From DATGMP01 sp035293565 (GTDB taxonomy: Bacteria > Pseudomonadota > Alphaproteobacteria > BOG-932 > Roseiterribacteraceae), in assembly GCA_035293565.1 (NCBI GenBank), contig DATGMP010000163.1:1-64000 (forward strand): a DNA stretch of 64,000 nucleotides, read 5' to 3'. The number at the start of each line of letters is the position of its first letter. Position 1 is the first letter of the stretch. Below, in pieces: positions 40,903 through 49,780 of this stretch. The notes beneath the pieces are model-generated. The model made no database searches, was not told the DNA's origin, and worked only from the letters and a program-made list of their open reading frames with translations. The position numbers were made by a program, and so were the translations under genes.

Positions 40903-41826
40903 ATGGATATGCGATTCCTTGATAGTTTCATCACGGTTACGGAACGCGGGTCGATGGCCGCCGCGGCCCGTTTCCTGGGTGTGACGCCTGCTGCGGTCGC
41001 CCAGCGGGTTCACGCGCTTGAAATTGAGATTGGCGCTCGCCTGCTAACGCGAGTCGGCCGTACGGTGCGTCCCACCGAAGCGGGAATCGCCATCATGGCC
41101 CGCGGGCGCGCCCTGCTGCGCGACGTACGCGAACTTCGCGCCGCCGCGGCGGGCGATCTCCCCGCCGGCGAAATCCGTCTCGGCGCCATCTCGACGGCGT
41201 TGACGGGGCTCCTTCCTGCAATCTTCAAGCGGCTGCTCCGCGACGCGCCGCTGGTCGATCTCTATGTCGTGCCGGGCACGTCGGTCGACCTCTATCGCCG
41301 GGTTGGCGAAGGCGATCTCGACGCCGCCATTCTGGTGCAGCCGCCATTCCCGCTTCCCAAAGCATGCGACTGGCATCCGCTGCGCGCCGAGCCGCTGGTC
41401 GTGCTTGCGCCCCAGGACGCCGCGCATCGCGACCCGCACGAAATCCTCCGCCACGAGCCGTTCATCCGTTACGACAGGACTCACTGGGGAGGCCGGTTGG
41501 CGGATGCCTATCTCAGGCGGGTCGGAATCCGTCCCAAGGAGCGATTGGAGCTGGACGCCCTGGAGTCCATCGCCGTGATGGTCAACGCGGGGCTGGGCGT
41601 CTCGCTCGTGCCGGATTGGGCCGCGCCATGGCCCGAAGGGCTCTCCATCGCAAAGCTCGCCCTGCCCTCGACTGCCCCCGTCCGCCGCGTCGGCTTGATC
41701 TGGATGCGAGCTTCGCCCCGCCTGCGGCCGATCCGAGCCCTTCTGACCGCCGCGTCCCGGATACCTATTCCTGCCGGACCAAAATCTCCGCCCCCGAAGT
41801 CGAAGCAACGACGAACAAGCGGCTAA
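40903..41826 (+). CDS. LysR-family regulator, divergent from the SDR operon
   Basis: 307 residues. The helix-turn-helix block is FITVTERGSMAAAARFLGVT followed by PAAVAQRVHALE; the effector domain starts near IRLGAISTALTGLLPAIFKR. No ribosome-binding site is visible because a palindrome fills the space before the ATG; an ATG two codons later (MRFLDSF) is possible. It probably controls the SDR - DHDPS-family - nitroreductase operon and itself. A proline- and lysine-rich tail extends past the usual domain end. Confidence 0.9.
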   Translation: MDMRFLDSFITVTERGSMAAAARFLGVTPAAVAQRVHALEIEIGARLLTRVGRTVRPTEAGIAIMARGRALLRDVRELRAAAAGDLPAGEIRLGAISTALTGLLPAIFKRLLRDAPLVDLYVVPGTSVDLYRRVGEGDLDAAILVQPPFPLPKACDWHPLRAEPLVVLAPQDAAHRDPHEILRHEPFIRYDRTHWGGRLADAYLRRVGIRPKERLELDALESIAVMVNAGLGVSLVPDWAAPWPEGLSIAKLALPSTAPVRRVGLIWMRASPRLRPIRALLTAASRIPIPAGPKSPPPKSKQRRTSG

Positions 41827-42036
41827 CTGCCGCGGCGTAGACCGGAAAGAGCTGGCCGATCCGTGCGGGGATCTACCGTTGCCCCGCCGGCTTTGTCCGC
41901 CATATGACGGTCGCGGGGAAAGGTCTGACCCTCCAATCAGGACCCAAAATCCTTCGTCTCGACTGCAAACCCAGGTAAAATCATCGCCGCCGTCAGACGA
42001 GGCCACCAAGTGTTAGATTCTATCCACTAGCGATAC

Positions 42037-42310
42037 TCAGTAAGCGCACGTTTGGCCGGTCTCTCCAGCAACGTTCATTAGACCGTTGAGACGAGTGTTG
42101 GCATAAAGCGGTCCGCTCGGACCGAGCGTGACCAGCATCGCGTATCCATGGCGCCTGGTCCCATCTGGTGCCGGATGCCGCCGATCATCCCCATGTTGAT
42201 GTAATCGCGCCCATCGAGCAGATCATGTGTGAAATAATGGGTACGTCCGGCGAAGACGGTATAAGGCCGGCTTCCCAGCATCGCTTGAATCTTCGCGAAC
42301 GCGGGTGTCG
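42037..42310 (-). pseudogene. Calcineurin-like metallophosphoesterase, C-terminal remnant with frameshift
   Basis: The minus-strand translation PYTVFAGRTHYFTHDLLDGR and DYINMGMIGGIRHQMGPGAMD is the conserved end of a metallophosphoesterase family (GHTH metal motif, here GRTH). The next block, LVTLGPSGPLYANTRLNGLM, continues in another frame to a stop at 42037. Nothing of the catalytic N-terminus is recognisable upstream. It is a dead fragment. The bases from 41827 to 42036 show no gene or motif I can support. Confidence 0.7.
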
Positions 42311-42415
42311 GATTTTTCCAGGCCGGCTTGTGCCGAGTCCCAAACCCAACTCTTGCCTGGGGTCGCGCGGGTCGTGGTGGCGGTGAATAGCGGAGTGGAG
42401 CGTAACCAGAAGGCG

Positions 42416-43612
42416 TCATCCGCCGGAGAAAATCGGGACCTTGACGATGAATTCCGCGCCGGGCCTTCGGCCATACGCGTCGATCTCGGCGCCCAGCTGC
42501 TGAGCGAACGCCGAAATGATCCTCATCCCGAGGCTTTTCTGTTCCTTGAGCTCGAAATCGGCAGGCAAGCCGACCCCTTCGTCTCGCACGGAAACGATCA
42601 CCTGATTCGCGTCGCTTCCACTGAGCGTGACCCAGATGGGATTGGCACCAGAGCCGGCATAGGCGTGCTTGGCCGCATTCGTGATCAGCTCCGCCACCAA
42701 GAGAACCAAGGGGATTGCTCGATCAACGGCCATTTCGATTCCGGCCGGGGCGTCCACATGGATTTGGCACTGCGCGGCGACCTCGTCCAAATCGAGGCAG
42801 ACCGCAGACAGGTAAGCGCCGATATCGATCACGTCGACGGAGTCCGTGAGGTAGAGCCGCTCATGTGCGCGAGCGATCGCCGATATCCGGCTCGAGGCGT
42901 CATCCAGGAGACGGCGGACATTGGAATCCTTCGTGGATCCGGCCTGAAGTCGAAGCAGGCTTGTCACGAGCTGAAAGCTGTTCTTGACGCGATGATTGAG
43001 CTCCTTCAGCAAAAGCTGCTGACGATCCAAGGCAGTCTTGAGGTTGCACTCCATGCGCTGGCGCTCGATCGCCATTCCAAGGATGTTCGCAGCCCCCTGA
43101 AGAAAGGCCAGATCGTGTTCACTGAATTCGCCCTTCGAACGGCTATCGACCTCCAGAACGCCATACGGCGTCTGGTCGCCCTGCAAAATAACGTTCATGG
43201 CACGGTGAATGCCGTGTTGAACGAGCAGCTCGGGGGTCCGGAATCGGTCTTCGGCACCGAGCTGGTTGGAGATCACTGGCCTACCGGTTTTGAACGCGAA
43301 GCCCGCCGGAGACCGAGTGTCGGCGCCGACTGTCGCCTTGCCGATGATACCCTCGTCCCATCCCACGCCGGCACGGACCAGAAAGTTTTGATCGGCAGGC
43401 TGATACTCGAGCACCTTGCAGAATTCGGCTTCCAGTCCTTCTGCCGTAAGCCGGACCGTCTTTTCGATGAGTTCGGGGAAGGGTGGGCCCTGGAGCGCCA
43501 CGACACCGAGTTCAGACAGGATTTCTTGCTGTCGGAGCCGCAGCTTGAGCGCGCGTTCCGTTGTCTCGATGCGAGCAGCCGCTGCGGATGGATCGATGAC
43601 CGGAGGTTCCAT
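42416..43612 (-). CDS. Soluble sensor histidine kinase, GAF plus HisKA_2/HWE type
   Basis: 398 residues without membrane segments. A coiled-coil lead (about 10-35) is followed by a GAF domain (about 45-195, PYGVLEVDSRSKGEFSEHDL), then the phospho-acceptor block KELNHRVKNSFQLVTSLLRL with the histidine in LNHRVKN, and a HATPase_c domain with LLVAELITNAAKHA and VRDEGVGLP. HisKA_2 kinases often feed the PhyR general stress pathway in alphaproteobacteria, but no response regulator lies nearby. The GAF domain would bind a small ligand in the cytoplasm. It is flanked by gene debris on both sides. Confidence 0.9.
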   Translation of the reverse strand: MEPPVIDPSAAAARIETTERALKLRLRQQEILSELGVVALQGPPFPELIEKTVRLTAEGLEAEFCKVLEYQPADQNFLVRAGVGWDEGIIGKATVGADTRSPAGFAFKTGRPVISNQLGAEDRFRTPELLVQHGIHRAMNVILQGDQTPYGVLEVDSRSKGEFSEHDLAFLQGAANILGMAIERQRMECNLKTALDRQQLLLKELNHRVKNSFQLVTSLLRLQAGSTKDSNVRRLLDDASSRISAIARAHERLYLTDSVDVIDIGAYLSAVCLDLDEVAAQCQIHVDAPAGIEMAVDRAIPLVLLVAELITNAAKHAYAGSGANPIWVTLSGSDANQVIVSVRDEGVGLPADFELKEQKSLGMRIISAFAQQLGAEIDAYGRRPGAEFIVKVPIFSGG

Positions 43613-43852
43613 AAAGTTGACGTGGCCGTTCGCGATGTCTGGCCGAACGTATCAGGAAAATCGCCGCATCCCTAATTGTAATTTCGCGGAGAGCGCCAGG
43701 CGAAAGTTCTTCCCAAATTATCTGTCAATTCACCAGCCTTCGGGTGGGATTGACGGATCAAATCGGCGCCGGCGGCCCGCGCTGCTCGCTTTCGTTTGTG
43801 CGCCTCTCGGTAGTATTCCGGAACAGTCGGGAATCCAGAATGTAACTAAAGC

Positions 43853-44089
43853 ATGATCGTCGATGAATCAGTCATTCTGGCCGCCTATCGAAACGCCCTG
43901 GAGCGGGCGGGCGATGAAGACGAGGCTCATAAGGCTGCTGAAACGGCACTCGCAAAGATCAACCCTGAGGTTTCCGACGACTTTCTCATCGCGGTTCAGG
44001 TCGCCGTAATATTGGCTCGGCACATCTTGTCGGGTGATTTGGAATCGGATGCGCAACGGCGAACCCGGTTCACACGACTTCCGCGATGA
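43853..44089 (+). CDS. Small hypothetical protein
   Basis: 78 residues, predicted mainly helical (MIVDESVILAAYRNALERAG, DFLIAVQVAVILARHILSG). I recognise no family. Codon use looks normal and the acidic N-terminal half is protein-like, but there is no clear ribosome-binding site and the gene lies among debris. It may be a short regulator or a chance frame. Confidence 0.45.
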   Translation: MIVDESVILAAYRNALERAGDEDEAHKAAETALAKINPEVSDDFLIAVQVAVILARHILSGDLESDAQRRTRFTRLPR

Positions 44090-44293
44090 CGCGATCGAGA
44101 GCAGGTTCTGCGGTCGGTTGCCGCCTTGGGAACCATGTCGTTTCCGACGATGAACTTGTTGAATGCGCCAGGTTCTCGGGAGTTCCTTCGCTGGAGGTTT
44201 AACGCCGGCCGACTGGAAGCAGGGGCAGGACGTCATTATCGCCGGGTCGTTCCCCCGGCGGCTCGCGTGACCCGGTCCGAGCGGGCAGCATAA

Positions 44294-44395
44294 TCAAAGT
44301 TTCCTGCCGCAGGCGACCTTTGGCAGACCGAAACGCGGATCGCCGACGAAATTGCGATCGGTCAGGGAATCGAGAAAGGCGACCAGGGCCTGTCC
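44294..44395 (-). pseudogene. C-terminal fragment of a di-haem cytochrome c peroxidase-like gene
   Basis: The minus-strand translation ALVAFLDSLTDRNFVGDPRF then GLPKVACGRKL, ending at a TGA, resembles the last helix and tail of di-haem cytochrome c peroxidase/MauG-type proteins (LVAFLxxLTDxxF). No haem motif is present. The fragment begins directly where an IS5-type transposase end stops, so the element seems to have cut away the rest. The bases 44090-44293 show nothing identifiable. Confidence 0.55.
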
Positions 44396-44476
44396 TCAAT
44401 TGAGCCAGATGATAGCAGCCGCGAGATGGATTGCGGCGAGGAAATTTCTGGCGGTTTTGTCGTAGCGCGTGGATCT
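44396..44476 (-). mobile_element. IS5-family transposase C-terminal fragment
   Basis: The minus-strand translation STRYDKTARNFLAAIHLAAA followed by IIWLN and a TGA is the very common C-terminus of IS5-family (IS427-like) transposases (RVATRYDKTARNFLAAIHLA). Only 26 residues remain. Upstream bases 44477-44623 show no further match that I can support. Confidence 0.75.
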
Positions 44477-44623
44477 ACAATTTGCGGATAGAACTCTGGC
44501 CTCGTCCGCCAGGCGGGGGCCCATCGGCGTTATGAGGATCCGGTTGCGGAGCTCCAGCGTGCCGATCCGGCCGGGCGACAGAAGATGCTTATCGGACTCG
44601 GGACCGGGCGTTTCGAGGTTCTG

Positions 44624-46237
44624 CTACGGCTTGGGCTGGCGGCCGAGCTTTTCCAGATGCGCTTCGAGAAGTGAAAGCCCCTCGGTGTTCGGCCAAGCGA
44701 CGGCTGCTGATCCGTGATCTGTGAACTCCATCAGGCGCTCATTGTCGGGATGGTAGGCCGGCCAGATAGCGAGGCCTCGTCCAACCGGTTCGCCCGTCTT
44801 CGCAAACGAGGCCCAATAGTCGATCATCGTTCGCGACAGCGCACGGTCCTCGTCGGTCATGCGAGGGCCGACACCGGGCATCTTCTCCAGCGTCCCGAAG
44901 ACGTAATAGATCTCTGTCCCGTGGGGAGCGCCCCAGGTTGCGCCGCGCACCGGCGTCGGGAGCCCGGCAAACCGGTAGACGAAAACGGGAGCGCCGGCTT
45001 TCGCCAGGAAGCGAGCTTCGAGACGTGTTCCGACGCCCATGAAGCGGTCGGCCGCAATCGCCGCGGCGAGCCGCTCCGGATCGCTTCCATAAACCTTTCG
45101 GTAGGCCGTCAAGACGGATTCTCGATCATCGCCCAGCCGCCCGAATATCTGATCGGCGGTTGCGGGCACGATCGAGATGGTGGTCGGCATCGGGCCCCCG
45201 AAAAGCCACACACGGCTCTCCAGCGAATTGGCCCCAATGATCACCGGAATCTTGGGAATCTTTCCTTCAGCGATGGCATCGATCGGCGCAACCGGGAGGA
45301 GCTTTCCGTCGATCATCGGACTTGCTGCGGCCATGATGTCGCGCGTGTCGTCCGCCGCAGGTTTCATCGGAGCGATCGTCTCGGCGGGCAGTGCGCGCAG
45401 CGCCACGACCGTATCCGGGCCGTCACCCTTGATGCCGTGCCGCTCGGCGAAAGCCGTGCCGAGACTCTCGGCCGCGGCGAGCGGCCGTGGACCTGTCGGA
45501 CCGACCGGGCCGGACTCGATGATCGCCTTTTGGAAGAGGCCGGCCGCCAGGGGGCTGGCGAGCATCGCGTCGATTGCCATCGCGCCCGCCGACTCGCCGA
45601 AAAGCGTGACATTGCTCGGATCGCCGCCGAAGGCGCCGATGTTGCGCCTGACCCACTCGAGCGCGGCGATGACATCCATGTAGCCGTAGTTACCGACGAG
45701 CCCGTTCTTGCTCTCTTTCGTCAGGGCAGGATGGGCAAAGAAGCCAAGGCGGCCGATCCGGTAGTTGATCGTGACCAGTATGATGCCGCGGTCGGCATAG
45801 GGCGTTCCGTCGAACTCCGCCTCGCTGCCGGAACCCGTGAAGAAGCCGCCGCCGTGAATCCAGACCATGACCGGCCGGCGCGCGCCGTCGGATTTCGACG
45901 GGGTCCAGACATTGAGGAAGAGACAGTTCTCATCGATCTTTTTCAGCGGCCCTGCGAGGAATGTCGGCGTGTTGGGACTCTGCGGGCAGCTCGCGCCGAA
46001 TTCCGTCGCATCCCTGACGCCTTTCCATTTTGCCGACGGCTGCGGCGGCCGCCAGCGCAGATCCCCGAGCGGCGGAGCGGCGTAGGGTATGCCGCGATAG
46101 ACCGCGACACCATTATCCTCCGTTCCGCGAATTTGCCCGGTGTCGAGTGCAACAACCGGTGTATCGCTTGCCCACAGGCGTGCGGCCGACAGGACGGCGC
46201 CGGCGACGAAGATGAGACCTAGGCAGTGTCTACGCAT
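44624..46237 (-). CDS. Secreted type B carboxylesterase
   Basis: 537 residues with signal peptide (HCLGLIFVAGAVLSAARLWA) and the type B esterase fold: AVYRGIPYAAPPLGDLRWRP, ENCLFLNVWTP, oxyanion hole VWIHGGGFFTGSG, nucleophile elbow FGESAGAMAID, and the late GAPHGTEIYYVFGT with the histidine. It hydrolyses an ester outside the cytoplasm. It lies 18 bases downstream of a TonB receptor gene, so the pair probably takes up and hydrolyses the same ester-containing compound. The natural substrate is unknown. Confidence 0.92.
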   Translation of the reverse strand: MRRHCLGLIFVAGAVLSAARLWASDTPVVALDTGQIRGTEDNGVAVYRGIPYAAPPLGDLRWRPPQPSAKWKGVRDATEFGASCPQSPNTPTFLAGPLKKIDENCLFLNVWTPSKSDGARRPVMVWIHGGGFFTGSGSEAEFDGTPYADRGIILVTINYRIGRLGFFAHPALTKESKNGLVGNYGYMDVIAALEWVRRNIGAFGGDPSNVTLFGESAGAMAIDAMLASPLAAGLFQKAIIESGPVGPTGPRPLAAAESLGTAFAERHGIKGDGPDTVVALRALPAETIAPMKPAADDTRDIMAAASPMIDGKLLPVAPIDAIAEGKIPKIPVIIGANSLESRVWLFGGPMPTTISIVPATADQIFGRLGDDRESVLTAYRKVYGSDPERLAAAIAADRFMGVGTRLEARFLAKAGAPVFVYRFAGLPTPVRGATWGAPHGTEIYYVFGTLEKMPGVGPRMTDEDRALSRTMIDYWASFAKTGEPVGRGLAIWPAYHPDNERLMEFTDHGSAAVAWPNTEGLSLLEAHLEKLGRQPKP

Positions 46238-46255
46238 CTTCCTCCCCGCTGAATT

Positions 46256-48550
46256 TTAGAAGTCGGCTTTGAGCGTGACGCCATAGGTCCGCGGCGGCAT
46301 GAAGGTCCCGGGAACGTACAGTCCAAAATTCGACACGTAGTTCAGATTATGTAGATCGAGCAGGTTCTTGACCCAGAAGGAGATGTTCCCGGTGGCGACG
46401 CCGAGTGGAATGTCCATGAGCGACAGCCGCGCGTTGACGACCCACTGCTCGGGGATCACAGCAGCCGCGAGCAGCGCCTGATTCACCAGCGGCGGCGGCT
46501 CTTCGTAGGTGTATTGGCTGTTGTAGACCGCGTCGATCCGTAACAGCCCGTACATGTCATAGGCGAATTTGGGCGTGGCGTATTCGGCGCCCAGCGACGC
46601 ATTGATGTTCGGCGCGGTGACGGTCGTGGATGATGCCAGCAGAGCCGGATAGTGGTCATAACCGAGCGTCCCGTTCAGGGTGAGGCCGGTGAACGGCTGC
46701 ACGCTCGCCTCCACTTCGACGCCATAGGTGTGCTCGTTGCCGCCGTTCGTGAGGAAAGTGCCCTTCCCCGGCGAAAAGCTCGTGATCTGAATGTTGGTTC
46801 GATCCTGCTCGAAAATCGCGAGATTGAGCTGCGCCCGCCGGTCGAACCACTCGGATTTGATGCCGGCCTCGTAGGTCGTGTTGGTGGTGGGATCATAGGG
46901 CACGAGATGGAATACGCCGCCCGACACGTAGCCGGTCGCGATGCGCGCGTAGAGATTGACGTCGGGCATCACCTTGTAGGTGACGGTCGCTTCCCAGTCC
47001 GTGTGGGAGAAGTCTCTCGCCAGACTCGTCTGGAGTCCGGGCGTCGCATAGGGACCGGCCCAGTAGGACGCGGCACGGTGGTCGGTGCTGTAGCGGACGC
47101 CGCCGCTGATATCGATCTGATCCGTCACATGCGCGGTAGCGTGGACGTAGCCGGCAAGGGCTTCGTTCTCAGCGAAATCCAACGAGCCGTTGACATAGTC
47201 GGCGGCGGTCAGCGGCCCGGGACTGTACGTATTCGGGCCGATCGGCGCGAAGCCATGCACGATATAGGTGATGTTGTCCTGGAAACCGACTTCATCATAG
47301 TAGAAGAGACCAGCGATCCAGTCGAACCTGTCCTCATGCCCGATGAGCTGCAGCTCCTCGGAGGTCTGATGCTGCGGTCGCTTCGCGATCGAGCAGATGA
47401 GGCAAAACAGCTCGCCCGGCGTTCCGCCGAGGAACGATGGGTCGTGAAGCAGATTGTTCTCGTTGAAATTCAACCCGCCCTTTTCATCATCGCGGCGATA
47501 GGCCGAGATGCTCTTGATGCTGAGATTGTCGGCCAGATCGTACTGAACCGTCAGCGCATGCCCCATCACGACGATCTCGTCGTTCGAGGTCAAACTCGGG
47601 TAGGCGTTGCGGTAATTTGTTCCGAACGTGCCGGTGCTGCCGAGGCCGGGTTGTACCGAGAAGACGAGACGACCGAAGCCGCCGTTGGCCGTGCTGTCGA
47701 AGCCCAGGATTTGGCTCGGCATGGCCTCGGTGATCTCGTCGGTGAAGTCGAACTTGTAGTCGACGGTCAGCGCGTCATTGACATAGCGCACCGCCAGCAG
47801 GACGGCGGTCGTGTCGTCATCGCCCAGCGTCGATGTCGAGGTCTGCGGCCCGAAGGGCTCCGGCAGCGCGAGGGTGATGCCGGGCGTGGTGTTCTTGACG
47901 TAGCCGTCGCGCTCGGTGTGGAGCACCGTCAGGCGTGCCGAGAGCCCGTTGAATTCGGGCGTGTCGAGCGTGGCCTTGACGCGCTTGAGGGCGTAATCGC
48001 CGAAGGTCGATTCGAGATGAGCGTCGAGCACGCCGCTCGGCCCCTGGGTGATGAAGTTGATGGCGCCCGCTTCCGCATTTCGTCCGAAGAGTGTTCCCTG
48101 GGGCCCACGCAAGATTTCGATCCGTTGCAGGTCGGCCAGGTCGAACTGAGCGCCCACGGCGCGTCCGAGATAGACGCCGTCGACATAGATGCCGATGGGG
48201 CTGTCGATCTCGGGATTGAGCGTGCCGTTGGAGACGCCGCGGATCGAGAGCTGCGGCACCGCCGGCGTACCGATCTGCGGCGCCATGATGAGACTGGGGA
48301 CGGAATTGCCGATGTCCTCGAGGCTCAGGATCTGCTTCTCCTCCAGATCCTTCGTGCTGATCGCGGTGATCGCCGTCGGAACATCCTGAAGCTTTTCCTG
48401 AACGCGACGCGCGGTGACGACGATCTCTTCCAGTCCTTGGCCGGAGTTGGTCGCCTCCTGAGCCTGGGCCCGCGCGTCCTGCCCATGCGTCGACAGAAAG
48501 GTTCCATAGGCCGCGCAGGTCAGTAGCGCGAGGCGAATTGTCTTGCTCAT
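46256..48550 (-). CDS. TonB-dependent outer-membrane receptor, esterase-linked
   Basis: 764 residues: signal peptide (LALLTCAAYGTFLSTHGQDARA), LEEIVVTARRVQEKLQDVP, plug with LSIRGVSNG and IEILRGPQGTLFGRNAEAGA, and a barrel closing in RTYGVTLKADF. The ATG at MSKTIRL has GGGAGG five bases upstream; the longer frame upstream is non-coding. A strong minus-strand promoter and a palindrome lie about 70-100 bases before it, shared with the divergent TetR gene. With the esterase downstream it forms a two-gene uptake operon. Confidence 0.93.
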   Translation of the reverse strand: MSKTIRLALLTCAAYGTFLSTHGQDARAQAQEATNSGQGLEEIVVTARRVQEKLQDVPTAITAISTKDLEEKQILSLEDIGNSVPSLIMAPQIGTPAVPQLSIRGVSNGTLNPEIDSPIGIYVDGVYLGRAVGAQFDLADLQRIEILRGPQGTLFGRNAEAGAINFITQGPSGVLDAHLESTFGDYALKRVKATLDTPEFNGLSARLTVLHTERDGYVKNTTPGITLALPEPFGPQTSTSTLGDDDTTAVLLAVRYVNDALTVDYKFDFTDEITEAMPSQILGFDSTANGGFGRLVFSVQPGLGSTGTFGTNYRNAYPSLTSNDEIVVMGHALTVQYDLADNLSIKSISAYRRDDEKGGLNFNENNLLHDPSFLGGTPGELFCLICSIAKRPQHQTSEELQLIGHEDRFDWIAGLFYYDEVGFQDNITYIVHGFAPIGPNTYSPGPLTAADYVNGSLDFAENEALAGYVHATAHVTDQIDISGGVRYSTDHRAASYWAGPYATPGLQTSLARDFSHTDWEATVTYKVMPDVNLYARIATGYVSGGVFHLVPYDPTTNTTYEAGIKSEWFDRRAQLNLAIFEQDRTNIQITSFSPGKGTFLTNGGNEHTYGVEVEASVQPFTGLTLNGTLGYDHYPALLASSTTVTAPNINASLGAEYATPKFAYDMYGLLRIDAVYNSQYTYEEPPPLVNQALLAAAVIPEQWVVNARLSLMDIPLGVATGNISFWVKNLLDLHNLNYVSNFGLYVPGTFMPPRTYGVTLKADF

Positions 48551-48623
48551 AAGTACCTCCCTCGTGGCGTTGCATGCCGAGTCTGCCGGATCAGCCCGTC
48601 CGGTTCTGTATTGAAAGCGTGAG

Positions 48624-48652
48624 ACATTATGTATAGACATGTAATATGTCAA
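48624..48652 (-). promoter_or_regulatory. Promoter of the TonB receptor-esterase operon with overlapping palindrome
   Basis: On the minus strand TTGACA (48652-48647) and TAATGT (48629-48624) are separated by 17 bases, a near-consensus promoter. GACAT-GTAAT-ATGTC (48636-48650) is a perfect dyad that overlaps the -35 and spacer, and a third GACAT at 48623-48627 repeats the half-site. This is the expected layout for repression by the divergent TetR protein. Confidence 0.7.
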
Positions 48653-48746
48653 TGGGTCTGGAATCGATGCCGGTTTATGGCCATCGCTCGTGACGGCCGC
48701 GCCATGTGTCATTCTGAGGCTCCGTAGGAACCGGACTGGAAAGGCG

Positions 48747-49460
48747 ATGACCAAGCCTTCGACGAATTCGCGAAATCGCTCGGGAGCCGAGCGGCCCCGG
48801 CCGAACGCCCGAGGTCGCTCCACCGGGCGCGTCACCTTACAAGAGCGGCAAAAGCAGGATAGCCGGGAGAAAGTGCTCGCCGCGGCGCGAGAGGTCTTCA
48901 ACGAGATGCCTTATGCGTTGGTCGCGGTTGAAGACATCATCGCGCGCGCCGGCGTCAGCCGGGCCACATTCTACCGGCACTTTCCCAGTAAATTCGCGGT
49001 CGGAAAGGCATTGCACGATGAGTTTTGGCCGCGCCTCTTCGCGCTCTATCGCGGGCTGGCGGAAATGCGCGACTCGGGCGAGCAGGCCCTCGCGCGATGG
49101 GTAAGAACGATCCTCGACTTCTATCGCTCGGAGAAGACGCTCGTCGTAGCCTTCCAGCAGATGATGGTGATCGAACCCGAGTTCGAACCCACGGTCAATC
49201 AGATCAGCCTGGAGGTCATCAGAACACTAGCGGCTTCGCGCGCTTCGCTCGGTCACCTTTTGGAGAAATCGCGCCGCGGACGATCAGCGCGAGTCGAGGC
49301 GCGGCTTGTCCTCGAGCAACTCGACGACTTTCTCTACGCGGCCGTTGTCCATGATTGGATGGAAGAGGTGGACGACGGCGTGCGCGTCATGGCGCGAAAT
49401 TTCCGGCGCCTATTGGACGACCTAGCTGTGGAAGCTATGAAGGTTGTTCGTCGGGGGTAG
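48747..49460 (+). CDS. TetR-family regulator
   Basis: 237 residues. The helix-turn-helix is in VAVEDIIARAGVSRATFYRHF (motif core GVSRATFYRHF, about residues 73-83), followed by a helical ligand-binding domain. A 40-residue basic lead (RNRSGAERPRPNARGRSTGR) precedes the DNA-binding domain, which is longer than usual. The ATG at MTKPSTN has GGAAAGG just upstream; an earlier GTG 19 codons before is less likely. It is divergent from the TonB receptor-esterase operon, whose promoter carries a matching palindrome, so it is the likely repressor. Confidence 0.88.
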   Translation: MTKPSTNSRNRSGAERPRPNARGRSTGRVTLQERQKQDSREKVLAAAREVFNEMPYALVAVEDIIARAGVSRATFYRHFPSKFAVGKALHDEFWPRLFALYRGLAEMRDSGEQALARWVRTILDFYRSEKTLVVAFQQMMVIEPEFEPTVNQISLEVIRTLAASRASLGHLLEKSRRGRSARVEARLVLEQLDDFLYAAVVHDWMEEVDDGVRVMARNFRRLLDDLAVEAMKVVRRG

Positions 49461-49469
49461 GACTGGGAA

Positions 49470-49780
49470 GCTGTGGTTACCACACCGATCAACTGCTCAC
49501 CGCGCCCGATCGGCCGGGAGGACCAGTGATGCTCGCCGGCTGCTGGAGCCATCTCAGGCGCCGATTCTATGAGCTGCATGTCTCCGGCGCCTCACATGTT
49601 GCGACGCGAACGGTCGAGCGCATGCGCGATCTCTGGATCGTCGAGGACGAGATCCGCGGCCAGACTCCCGAGCTCCGGCGCGCCGCTCGCCAGGGGCGCT
49701 CGCTTCTCGTCGTCAACGAGCTCTACACGCTGTAGGAAACCGAGCTGCGGCGTATCCAAAGCCTGAACGGTATCCGCTGC
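49470..49780 (+). mobile_element. IS66-family transposase remnant with in-frame stop
   Basis: The plus-strand translation MLAGCWSHLRRRFYELHVSG, then EDEIRGQTPELRRAARQGRS and, after an in-frame TAG, ETELRRI follows the C-terminal part of IS66 TnpC transposases (CWAHxRRKFxxLH, EIRGxxPExRxxxRQxxS). Both ends are missing. From 49781 to 49963 I see only a short inverted repeat, TGTGTC/GACACA (49819-49838), and no gene. Confidence 0.75.

Noticed and set aside
43800..43852. Possible EcfG-type promoter (GGAAC at 43819) before the small hypothetical gene
   Set aside because: No CGTT -10 element follows at 16-17 bases, so the match is only the GGAAC box.
44477..44650. Plus-strand frame reading towards the esterase end (REDPVAELQRADPAGRQ-like)
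   Set aside because: It has no start, overlaps the end of the esterase and matches no family I know.
44714..46222. Open frame of 502 codons on the plus strand
   Set aside because: It is antisense to the type B carboxylesterase; arginine- and histidine-rich with no domain.
46652..48526. Open frame of 624 codons on the plus strand
   Set aside because: It is antisense to a TonB receptor with complete plug and barrel motifs and shows no family features.
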